From Isoetes taiwanensis (Eukaryota > Streptophyta > Lycopodiopsida > Isoetales > Isoetaceae), in the NCBI GenBank assembly GCA_021234155.1, contig JAJEKV010000092.1, positions 2,680,561 to 2,744,560 on the forward strand: 64,000 nucleotides of DNA. Reading direction: 5' to 3'. Made by a program: the position numbers and the translations under genes. This document shows, piece by piece, positions 20,456-30,900 of the stretch (the first letter of the stretch is position 1; the number at the start of each line of letters is the position of its first letter). The notes under the pieces are model-generated. The model saw only the letters and a program-made list of their open reading frames with translations, ran no database searches and had not been told where the DNA came from.

Positions 20456-23079
20456 AGGACAAAAAATAAAAAATATGAAAACAAAACGGCCAAATGAGAA
20501 ACATGAAAACACACTTTTGTGCTACCAGAGGGCAACCCTTCGTGCACTTTTGTGTGCGAGTTGAGCACATGTTTATCCCTTCCTTATACCCTCTAATCTC
20601 ATCTCCCTTAATCTCAGCTATGCAACTCTTGACGATTTGGAGATTTTTGCCCTTCTTTCTTTACCGCTCAGCTCATCCAAATAGGTGACTATAATGCTAC
20701 CCAGCTATGGACGCCGGAAAGCTCCCTTTTATTCATCCAGGTATGGATTCTTTCGCTCTCTTGATATGTTTTATTTGTCTATGAACCCTAAAGTCTATAA
20801 TCTATGGAGCTGCAAGAGTAAGTTATAATTTTGAACTTGCTCATATATGGGCGGCACCTAGGACCTTGCGTCTTGCAGATGGGCCAGATGAAGTCCATGT
20901 GGTAGATATAGTTAATGCCATTTCCACTGCCAGGAAAACAAGAACTACATCGCATGCCACAAAAAGTTTAAACTTCATCTTATGCCAAAAGTTTCAACTG
21001 GCTTGGCTGCTCTTTTAACTGCTACCTTTTTTTAGCTCCATCCATCCATCCATCCTGGAGACTGAGAGTTGATTGGCTTTGAGGTATAGCTTTCCTTGTG
21101 GTCTTACAGATCCTATGCCAGCTATATTATATTTACCCTCATCCATGTGGGTTTGTGGCATATTCCAAGTATATGTCAGTATATGCTCGAAAACATGACT
21201 TTGAAGTGTGATTTAAGCCATTTCACTCTCGGGTCACGGAGGGCAACCCTCCGTGTGCAGCACCTTGTTTAATGTTGTTGTCTTGAAGACCAATAGAAAA
21301 CATGTCAGAATATAACTTACAATTAATTTTCGAATAATAGGTGTCCCTAATGCTAATGTTATCACAAAATACATTATTTGTAATTATATTTATTCCAATA
21401 TCAAACAACTCCATAACTCGGTCGGCGACAAATTATACAATTTGTCGATTGGTAGCAAATACAGCCAAGGGAATGAGGCATTCTTTGAAATGCTTGTAGT
21501 AGATTTCCAAAAGTTCATTGTGATATTGCTACGGCCTGAGGCGTTGGGGCCCAGAGACCGGATTGCCCTCGTCATATTGTGGTGTAGTTCAATACCCCGC
21601 ATGTTAGATTGTATGTCCTTCAGGATGGCAGCCACCCAAAATAGTTTTCTATCCAGGGGGATCTCTCCCTGATACAGTTGACCAGGCAACGTGAGGAGTT
21701 GTGTAAAGTACGAAAGGCTAGGCTGCAAAAAAGTGGGCAGTGTATAGAAGGGACATGGCTATCATTCTCGACCAGTGGCCTCAAAAACCTCTGGTTGGGT
21801 TATTTTCAGTGCCTCCAACGTCCATGTTTCTTTGTTGTTTTCTCCCATCCCCTAGTTCTCTTCTTTGGGCTTAGGCCCTTTGCTTTGTGCTTATCCCATA
21901 GCGCAGTGGAGTCCCGTGGACATAGCAAATCTTTATCTCTATCCTTAATCTTTATCTTTTCCTTGGCACAATGCAAATTCTTATGGAATTTTAAGCAACA
22001 ATAAATCATCTCCTTTGCAAGAGCTTTGCAGTCCTAAAAGGATAGTGTTTCCCATTGAATTTTAAAGCATATACCTATCAGTAAGAGCCACATTGGTTTG
22101 CAGTACCAATAAGAGATAAACCAAATGTTACTTAGCTTGTATGTGGCTGAGAGTATGTAAGACATATATATATATATGCTAAATCATTGAAGCGATTTAG
22201 TGAATAATAAGTGGTATTTTATGGCAATTGACAATGGTGTAGTGCAAAAATTTATGAAAATTTTATTATGTTCTGGTTAAACTATTATTACAAAAAGAAG
22301 TTGCAAAATGAAAAGAATAATATTTAAAGATTCAATTGCCTTATTATGATGAGAAAACTTCAACAACAATAGAAATTAATTACTTCTATGTGCGTTATTG
22401 TAATGGCTAGTTATGGTAGCATCAAGAACATGCTTACATAGATTTTGGTGTATAAATAATTTGTTTGTTTTTTAAATATTAAATTCCTATATACAAAGTA
22501 ATCAAAAAGTGCTTTGGACTTTTCCCCTTTTTTTTTGGCTTGCTTCTGCAAATCCGTTTCTAAGTTTTGTTTCTTTTCCTATGACACTTTGTGCCTTCGA
22601 TTCCCTTTCTGTTCCTGCATTTTCCTGTAAATTTAGGTATTAGAAGCTTTGTGCTTCTATTCTTCAATATTGGTCTGTTCCGGCTCTTATGGAGCTAATG
22701 CAAGACTTGAAGCTGACCAAACTCAGCGCTTCCCTCATTTTTGTTGATCTTAGGTATTTACTCAAGGTACAGCATAAGTAGCTTGCTGTTTGCACAAACC
22801 ATACAAGTAAGAAATCATGCAAGAAGTTGCAAATGCATGGATCCAAAGCAACGATGGTGTTCCGAGGCATTCCGGTGTGCAAGTCCCAGCCCTAATTCTG
22901 GCAGCCAGACATCCAGTTTCCTCAAGCCTAGTAAAAAATTCGGCCATAGCCACCGCCATAGCCGTTTAGGATTTTTTTTTTCAAACAAAAAATTTCCGGT
23001 TCGTAATTCTGCCTAGGCGTGTTTTACATTTTAATGTTTTCTGGCCATCGGATTCTGTCCGGTAAAATTTCTAATACGT
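20456..23079. other. Spacer with short repeats
   Basis: No supported gene. A 112-codon minus-strand frame at 21390-21728 lacks recognisable motifs. There is a (TA)n tract at 22167-22178. Positions 22860-23000 are weakly coding-like but unassigned. Confidence 0.4.
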
Positions 23080-23620
23080 AAACAATGGTTGCCTTAAATT
23101 ACTGGAAATTATGGCTTGTTTTATCAGGCGTAATTACCTCCGCATTTTATGGAGCGGCGCCGCTGTTTGCAAAAACGGATCTTCAAACCCTAGAACAGAG
23201 CTTCATCTGCTTCACCGCAACAGAGCTTCATCTGCTCACCGCAAAAGAGCTTCACCGGAAAAAAAAAGAAGGATCTGCTTCACCGCAACAGAGCTTCATC
23301 CTTCACGCAAACAGAGCTTCATCCTTCACGCAAAAGCGAGGCTTCATCCGCTTCATCGCCGAAAGCAAGCGAGCTTCATCCGCTTCCGCGAAGCTTCATC
23401 TTTTCTTTTTAATCTCGAACACAGATTTAAGCTGCTTCTTTCTCACAGCGAAAGATCATGAGCTCCGTAGCTTCTGCTGCTTTGCCAGAGCTCTTGAATC
23501 CCACAAACTCTTTGCCAGAGCTCTTGAATCCCACAAACTACTTATCCCCAAGCTCTGGCGAAACTCCTAAGCATCGACTATGGCGGCTTTTCGAACGTAA
23601 TTTAAGGCAAACCATTGTTT
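23080..23620. mobile_element. MITE-like element, 541 bp, with internal GAGCTTCATC repeats
   Basis: The left end AAACAATGGTTGCCTTAAAT (23080-23099) is matched in inverted orientation by ATTTAAGGCAAACCATTGTT (23600-23619), one mismatch in about 21 bp. The interior at 23185-23400 is a short tandem repeat of AGAGCTTCATCTGCTTCACC-type units (period about 25-30 bp). TTTGCCAGAGCTCTTGAATC is duplicated at 23480-23535. No target duplication is clear. Confidence 0.6.
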
Positions 23621-23628
23621 CACGTCAG

Positions 23629-23776
23629 TAATGCGTAGGAAGAGATTCCGCCATAATTTTCTCTGCGGCGCCCGCCCGTCGGCGGCGACTTCAGCGGCTC
23701 GCCGCTTCGTCGGCCACTCGGCTAAGCGGCGCCGCCTCAAAAATTATATGCCGGAATCTCTTCCGGCCGTGCATTA
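23629..23776. mobile_element. GC-rich fold-back element, 148 bp
   Basis: TAATGCGTAGGAAGAGATTC at the left pairs with the right end, which reads GAATCTCTTCCGGCCGTGCA then TTA. The arms continue into GCGGCGCC / CGGCGCCGC. The whole element can fold into a long hairpin with a GC-rich loop. It begins 9 bp after the preceding MITE-like element. Confidence 0.6.
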
Positions 23777-23954
23777 CGTAGTACATAATGAGAGTGGGGG
23801 ATATATTAAATGCTAAAGGCCTCCAAGATTGTGAAAAATTTCCAACCTTGGACTAAAATCCTACTCTTGGAAATCAATTTTTACATTGTTTCTCATCCGT
23901 ACAAGCGGAGGGGATATGTCACCCAATTTCAGACCTAGATTAAATGCTAATGGC

Positions 23955-24112
23955 CTTCCCCTTTTGTCCTTCTAAGATTGTTAATAAAGTTGCCACCTGG
24001 CCTCATCACAACCACTCAAATGTAGCAAACATACGCATTTGTCCTTCTAAGATTGTTAAGAAATTTCCACGTGGCCTCATCACAACCACTCAGATTTAGC
24101 AAATATTCTATT
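23955..24112 (+). repeat. Tandem duplication of about 80 bp
   Basis: TTGTCCTTCTAAGATTGTTA...TGGCCTCATCACAACCACTC...TTTAGCAAA occurs twice with a few mismatches. Confidence 0.8.
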
Positions 24113-25195
24113 TCCACTAAGAATGTGAGACATTTCTTGGGGTAATAGGCCTCATTTCTTGTTCACTCCTTATTGTTTTTTTTTTTTTTGTTCATTGGAT
24201 GTAAGCATATTCTTAGAAATATGCTAGATCTAGGGTCCATAAACATACACCTCACACCCCCGTATACTAGAGCGCTCCCCTGCGTATGTATATACGTACA
24301 AAAATACATATAAGAGTGGCAAATACAGAGGCAGCAACCATTGCAAAGCCAAACAATCTTCCTGCAAAGAAACTGGCGTTCGCTTCTGAAATTCGGAACA
24401 TAGCTGGTAACATGGTTTATAACATGCGGCCGGTAAACACAAGTGCATGAAAGCACAAACTTCAAGCTTCTGGATTCATAGAGTAGCTTTACAAAGAAGC
24501 CTCAACAAGAAGCCTTTCTCACAAACTTGAAGCTTTACTGTAGCTATGGGCAGGCGTGGCATGATCTTCAAAAAAGCCTCAGAACACAAAAACAAAGCAG
24601 AAAGGCAGAAAAAAGAGATAGAACATATTCGCATCAACGCTACAGCCTGTATGCTACTGGTATAGATCCTTCCCTGCACAGCCAAACCGTTCAGAAGCTT
24701 CTCATTCAACTCGACCCTGTGCAGCCAAACCATTCCATCCAAATCCGCAGATCTTCACCTAGTTAGCAACCATCATCTCCAGCGGCCCTGTTTGGAAGTC
24801 CACATGGCCATAGCATACAAGAAAAGCAAGCTTGAATTCAGATCTGGCTCCCCCTCCATGCTTGGCCGTCATTGCACAGAAGGGGAAATATTCTAATTCT
24901 AACCACTAAAATATACAATATTAAGCCCCATCCCCTTTTCTCAACAAACCATTACCTAAATCTTACTCCAGAGATAATTTGGCAACCTTCTTGGGGTAAT
25001 GGGCTTGTGAACCGTTGTATATATTGAACAGCGTCATGTTTAAACCACGGGTATATCCATGGTATATTCGAGTCTTTGACATATTATAGCCACATCACCA
25101 AAAAAAAAATACACAGGCATTTTTATGGACTTAGTATTTTTTTTTTGTGATTTAGGGCCAAGTGCCCCGTACAATATTTACGGCATTGGGGCTTG
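24113..25195. other. Spacer, no gene recognised
   Basis: It contains a poly-T tract (24174-24188) and an A/T run (25099-25107 and 25137-25146). Overlapping minus-strand frames at 24163-24742 show no family motif. Confidence 0.4.
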
Positions 25196-25204
25196 CGAAG
25201 CCCT

Positions 25205-25297
25205 TACCCAAAGAAATGTCTTCTTTTAACATGATAAGCTAAGTGCAACCTTAAAGAAATGTCTTCTTTTAACATGATAAGCTAAGTGCAACCTTAT
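25205..25297 (+). repeat. Tandem duplication of about 43 bp
   Basis: AAAGAAATGTCTTCTTTTAA then CATGATAAGCTAAGTGCAAC is repeated directly twice, followed by a partial third copy (GCTAAGTGCAAC). Confidence 0.85.
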
Positions 25298-25488
25298 CGC
25301 TAAGTGCAACTTTTTTTATTTTTTTTTAAGTTTTAACCATTGTTAGACCATCGAATTAGCACATATAAACAATGCATACACCAAAATGTGCAAATACATG
25401 CACATATCAGTGGTTCGATCACGCCTGAGCTTGGTGCCGTGAGCTTGGTGCAAAATGTGCAACCTGATAAGCTCCGTGAAGGCAGCAC

Positions 25489-25700
25489 ATCCAGCTACAT
25501 CACACCGAGGCAGCAAAATAGAGAAAGGACACAGACGGCTGATCCAGCCTGAGATAAGAATGTGAAATCCAGAAAGAAATCCAGATAGAGCATCCAGCTA
25601 CATCACACAGAGGCAGCAAAATAGAGAAAGGACACAGACGGCTAATCCGGCCTGAGATAAGAATGTGAAATCCAGAAAGAGGCATGCAAAATCCAGACAG
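25489..25700 (+). repeat. Tandem duplication of about 96 bp
   Basis: CATCCAGCTACATCACAC, GAGGCAGCAAAATAGAGAAA and GGACACAGACGGCT...GAGATAAGAATGTGAAATCC occur twice in succession, followed by shorter AAATCCAGACAGAGGCATGC units. Confidence 0.85.
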
Positions 25701-25759
25701 GGAAATCCAGACAGAGGCATGCAAAATCGTCTGCTGGTGCCAGGAAGATCATTTGAAGC

Positions 25760-26860
25760 AAAAATCGAACCCCGGTAAACACTTTACCAGCAGTAACGAC
25801 CTAGGCATGGGCTCTCTGGAAACGAGATCCAGATCCAGATAACGCCAAATCCCGAGTAGATGCAGCAGATGCAAGACCCAGATGCAACCGTAAATCAGAT
25901 GCCCTGTAAACCAGATGGAGCCCTGCACAAAACTAGAAGCAACCCAGCCAATTCCGGCACAGCCACTTCCAGATCCATGAATCCGGCCCCTGTCCCGCGA
26001 GATCATAGGAAGGAAACTAAGAAATAGCCAAAATCGAACCATTGAAATAAAACCCAATTTAAAAAAAAAAAAAAGGAATCGACCAATCCAACCTTTGGCC
26101 AAAATCTTAGAAACATCTACAGCAAACCTTAAACCGTGGTCCTTGCAAGTTCTATCAATCCGACCGTTGCCGACCGTTGGATCAAGGTAAGGTTATTTTC
26201 CATAATCATCAGAATATTCGCTTTTAAAGAATATTCCAGTGATTACCCTGATAATCGCGCGAATATTCTTTTCAACAATAGATACTGTCGCAGATTCTGG
26301 CATAGCTCTGTTTCAAGCTCTGTTCCGGCATGGCATAGCTCTGTTCCGGCATATCTGTTCTGGCATAGCTATTGCTTCATAAGTGCCCTGTTTTGAACCA
26401 CATTTTTCCAGAATAGAATGGGCCTTTTGCTCTGCAAGACCTGTGAAAAAAATCGGGAAAATACATCTTAGAAAGGGCTGTTCAATCAGGGTTGTTCAAT
26501 CAGGGCTCGAAGTCGTTTACAGAGGTCGGAAATGCAGAGGCTGCAGAAATGCAAAAAGCCCAGCAAAGGGAGCTCCAATTGTTTGATTTTGTAGACTGCT
26601 TCATACCTTCCAAAATTATCTTCTTCATTTCGTTTCAGGGAAAACTCGGACCACAGGCTTGAACCCAAACAGGATGCTAAGGAGTCTAAACCCACCTGGG
26701 AGTAACGCTGTTGCAACTCCATAGCTCCAGAGATGGTGGTCCATTCAGTGCAGCATTTTGGAAGTAAAAAAAGAAGCCAAATACAAAGGAATTGGCAGAG
26801 ACCACAAACTGGTAACCGCGACAGAACAAGCTTTCTTAAGAACTTGCTCGGACCTCGGTT
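25760..26860. other. Spacer, no gene recognised
   Basis: There are short GGCATAGCTCTGTTCC repeats at 26290-26365 and a poly-A run at 26058-26073. No coding region is supported. Confidence 0.4.
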
Positions 26861-26862
26861 TA

Positions 26863-26967
26863 AGGGAGGTCAACCCTCCCCTCTCGGGGATTATGGCAAC
26901 AACCCTCTCGGCCTCCCGGCCTCGAGGGTTATTTGCCATAATCCCCTTGAGGGGAGGGTTAACCTCC
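26863..26967. repeat. Long hairpin of about 105 bp
   Basis: The arm AGGGAGGTCAACCCTCCCCT then CGGGGATTATGGCAA, ACAACCCTC and GGCC is mirrored by GGCCTCGAGGGTTATTTGCC, then ATAATCCCC and GAGGGGAGGGTTAACCTCC. Pairing is nearly complete over about 50 bp per arm with almost no loop. It lies about 210 bp beyond the stop of the NPF transporter. Confidence 0.85.
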
Positions 26968-27177
26968 TCTTCTAACATGACCCCTATCTTAATTGTTTGA
27001 TGGACAGATTTAAATACATGTTAAGAAATTTGACTAAAGGAGAATTATGCGGAGTGCCGTTAAATAAGAATAGCAGACTGCGTCTTGATTTCTTTGTAAA
27101 ATTTCGAAGTACAATCATAATAGTTTTTAGTTCCGTGATACAAATTTTCTGTACATAGTAGCAGGGGGGCGGAGTTA

Positions 27178-30100
27178 CTAGGTTTCTGTTTTCCCTTCCA
27201 CATGCTTATACTTGTACCAGCGAGCAAATATCAGAAAGAAGAAAATGTTGAGAACGCTCAACACGGCCAAAAGCCAAAAGAAATAATCTATGTGACCCCG
27301 ATTGAAGTTGTCAGCAATCCATCCAGATGCCCCTTTTTTAGTAGTAACATGAGTTACAATAGTGACAAGCAAGCTGCTCAAATAATTTCCAAGAGCTGTT
27401 GTCACTAAAGATAAGGCACTACCAAGACTGCGCATTGCATCAGGTGATTGATCATAAAAGAACTCTATCTGCCCAATAAAAGTGAAGACTTCAGCAGCTC
27501 CAATGAGGAAATATTGAGGTAATTGCCAAAATATGCTCATGGGGACTTCCCCATCTCCAGCATCATAAAGATTATGCTGCTTCACGATTTGGAGCCTTTT
27601 TATCTCAACTATAGCAGCTACAACCATGGCTATGGTGGAAATGACTAATCCAATGCCTATTCGCTGCAACTGTGTGAACCCACTTTGTATTTTTGTGTAA
27701 TTGCGTACAAATGGCACTAGGAGACGGTCATATATCGGCACCCAGATTATGACACTCAACGTATCAAATATAGATAAGGCTGCTGGTGGAATTTTAAAAC
27801 TCCCCACCTTGTAGTTCATTGACTGACCTTGCTCTACAAATAGTGTTGACATTTGAGAATAGACGGTCGAAAACATGATAGTGCATGCCCAGATTGGAGC
27901 CATTCGGAGCAGAATCTTTACCTCTTCAACTTGGGTTACTGTACACAAGCTCCAAGCAGATTGCTCGGTGCCTTTTGTCCCAATTGCTGCTTTATCTAGG
28001 CACCTGTAAAGCACCGACAACTCAGGAGGTTAAGTTGTAAGCTGCATTGAATTGTACTTTATTGTAATCAGAATGCTCAGAGTAGTTGTAGATGTAAGGC
28101 GGAATGAAATTGTTAACTGACCTGAAGTCATTAGTATGCTGAATCTTCCTGCTTCCTTGAATGGCAGATTCCTTATCTTCCACCTCATAAAGCAGACTCT
28201 CCTGCGGGGCAAAGGTTTCCCATCTTCGAGCAGCTGCAACAAATACCTGAGCTATCCGAGTCAAAGGACTGCCCCCAGGCTTTTGATGTCGATAGAGAGG
28301 GGTTCCACAAAAGAAACTGATGATGGCAATAAACATAGCAACAGTAGGGATGCCGAATCCCACACCCCAACTGTAAGTACTCTGAATGTACACAATAAAG
28401 CTAGAAGCAATAAGTGCTCCAATGTTGATTGAGAAATAAAACCAGTTAAAAAATGAGGTCTTCTTTTTCTTCTCAGAGGGGTCTTCATCATCAAACTGGT
28501 CAGCCCCAAATGAGGACACGCATGGCTTGATACCACCCGTTCCAAGGGCAATTAGATAAAGCGCAAAATAAAATATACCCAATTGTGTTGCTGTTGCATG
28601 GCAGTCTTTACATTTTTCTGGCCTTAAGGCAGGCAATGACGCTGACAAAGTCAAGAGTAACATCCCCTATTAAATCCATCAAAAATCTGTTAACCATAAA
28701 GATATAAATTCAGGTAAGCAAAGCTTTTGTTAGTAACCTTACACAGAAGTAGATAATGGAGAAAGATGCAATGGTCAAGTAGCGGCCAAGGTATGAATCC
28801 GCCAGAAATGCACCAATCAGAGGAGTGATATAGCATGTTCCAGACCAGTTTGTTACATTGGTTGCTGCTTTTGCATTTCTCTCGTGAAGAATGCCTTTCA
28901 AATAGACCACCAGGTTTGTCGCAATTCCATAGTACGCCAATCTCTCACAACATTCGTTTCCTGTTATAGAAATAGACAGCCTTTATATGTAATGTGTTCA
29001 TGCATAATATGTCTCCATCAAATTCTTAATCCTTGTCAACCATATGATGATAAAAATTGGCACATAATGAATGCTATTGCATAGCGTTTTATGCATTGAT
29101 TACATGACCTGTACTTTTGAAATGGACCTGCACTTTAAAATGATGGAGAAATGGGTTTAGCATGAGAAAGGAATGAGGATTATACAAAGGAAGCTGCATT
29201 TAATAATACAGATCTTCTTGTGGCAGTGATTTTCTAGAGCCATTTCAGGAATTGTGTGATTGCATCTTCAATGTAGTTCCTTGATGTTGGAAACTATATA
29301 TTGGGCATACAACCTTCTTCATAGCACACTCACAATGTTTTCACAACTTGAAAATTCTTCTTACATATCCAAGAATTTCTAAGATACATGATGCTAGTTA
29401 CCCTGTAAATCTATAAGCTTCATCAACAAATGAGTACTTGAGCCGTATATATATAAGCTATACAAAAATGTGTATGGTACAGGTCTACAGCAAACCCTTC
29501 CTATTTGATGTGCGTAGAAGCTTAAATCAGTGAGGAAGGAGAAGAGGACCTAAAATAAAAGGACAGGCTTTCCAACCCCCCGTCTTTGACTTGAGAGATG
29601 GTCGCCCATGCCTGTCAACTGTCCCATCCTTCGTTTCATCATCACTAGCTATTGCTGCTTCTTTCATAGAAGTAACCTGCCAAAATTGCAAAATTAGAAT
29701 CTTATCATTTTGTTCCCATCTCCTACTGAAATAGAGAGACTTCTAAAAAGAACATATTCATGAATGGGACATGCTGATACGCTGGTGTACTGAACATATA
29801 TCGAGCGACGCTCTTGGAGGTGATCGAAAAGCATATCTGTTAGTACATGCTGGAATACCATTCTCTGTGCCAATTTACATAAAAAGTTGAACCTTTACTT
29901 CTCCCTTATGTCCAGTGTTATGTGCACTTATGGTTTATCATCTAAGGCTGACAGCTGTGAGTGGCCACTGTGATTGCTGATGTGCATAATACTATTGCAT
30001 TCTGTGTCTTTAGTTCCTCAGAGGAGAATAACGTCAAGGACATATGATCAAGAATGGAACAGCTACAAAAGTCGCATACTATCATGCATTACAACAGGCA

Positions 30101-30900
30101 GGCCAAAGAATGAACATGAGCTCAAGAAGCAACCAAATTCAGGACCATCACAATACGTTTTCTAAATAAATATGTGCTAGAAATGTTTGCATATTGAGAA
30201 TACCTAACCAGAACGAAAATCCAACCACGGCTCTCTACAGAAACAGAATGGATCTTTGCACCCTTATTCTGACTAACCCTTTAGCCCCAAAGGCAAAAGC
30301 CCTCAAAGGAACAAAAGCTCTTAAGCCCTCAAATGGACACGTGGATCTTTATGTCCATGGTCTACTGGAACCTTTGATCCAGTCAATTGCCAGTGCACCA
30401 GCTCCTCCACAACTTATTTTCAGGAAGAACTTGGAGATGCAAATGCTTTATCTGCAGAGATTTCCTTGATATGATAATGGCACTATAATAGATTTGTTGT
30501 TGTCCATTTCAGCCAAGAAGTATGAGTAAATCTGAGTAAATGCATCTAATCTTGCGAAGGTACACAATTTTGCTGTTGAATTGGCAATAGACTATATAAT
30601 TGATAGGCCCTCTGTAAAAGATGACCAAATCCTCATGACAGCTGAATTTTCTGAAGTATAGGTAATGAAGAATTAGACATTGTTCTTGCGTTGGGTGGCA
30701 TTACACGCAGACCCACGCAGTTTAAACAGAATTGAAGCAATATGCCAACGAAAATCGATATGAGTAGATTACAAGCAGTATCTTGCTACGGAAACTTTGA
30801 AGGCCAAAAGGAACCCCTAAATGAGAACCAAAAGACTGAGCTGGAAGTGGAGAAGTACCTGTACTCCGGTTGGGTCAGCCTTGAATGCTGAAATGGCCAT
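27178..30900 (-). CDS. NPF/PTR proton-coupled di/tripeptide transporter (NPF8-like), 585 aa
   Basis: This is a complete five-exon gene: 30900-30859, 29676-29550, 28960-28743, 28666-28122 and 28003-27178. All junctions are GT-AG with matching phases and total 1758 bp, within the usual 550-620 aa range. It starts [14 protein letters not shown]. Next comes [20 protein letters not shown], which contains the family ExxER proton-coupling motif (ECCER). Further family words are [93 protein letters not shown] and [18 protein letters not shown]. Twelve membrane helices are expected with a long central loop (about residues 240-330), probably in the plasma membrane or tonoplast. The closest resemblance, by motif, is to the NPF8 (PTR1/2/5) clade; substrate is inferred from that. 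Confidence 0.92.

Noticed and set aside
21390-21728. 112-codon minus-strand frame
   Set aside because: Protein-like at first sight but no motif recognised, and no supporting exon or promoter.
24163-24742. Minus-strand frames of 72-100 codons
   Set aside because: Overlapping alternatives, with no motif or splice support; one begins in a poly-T tract.
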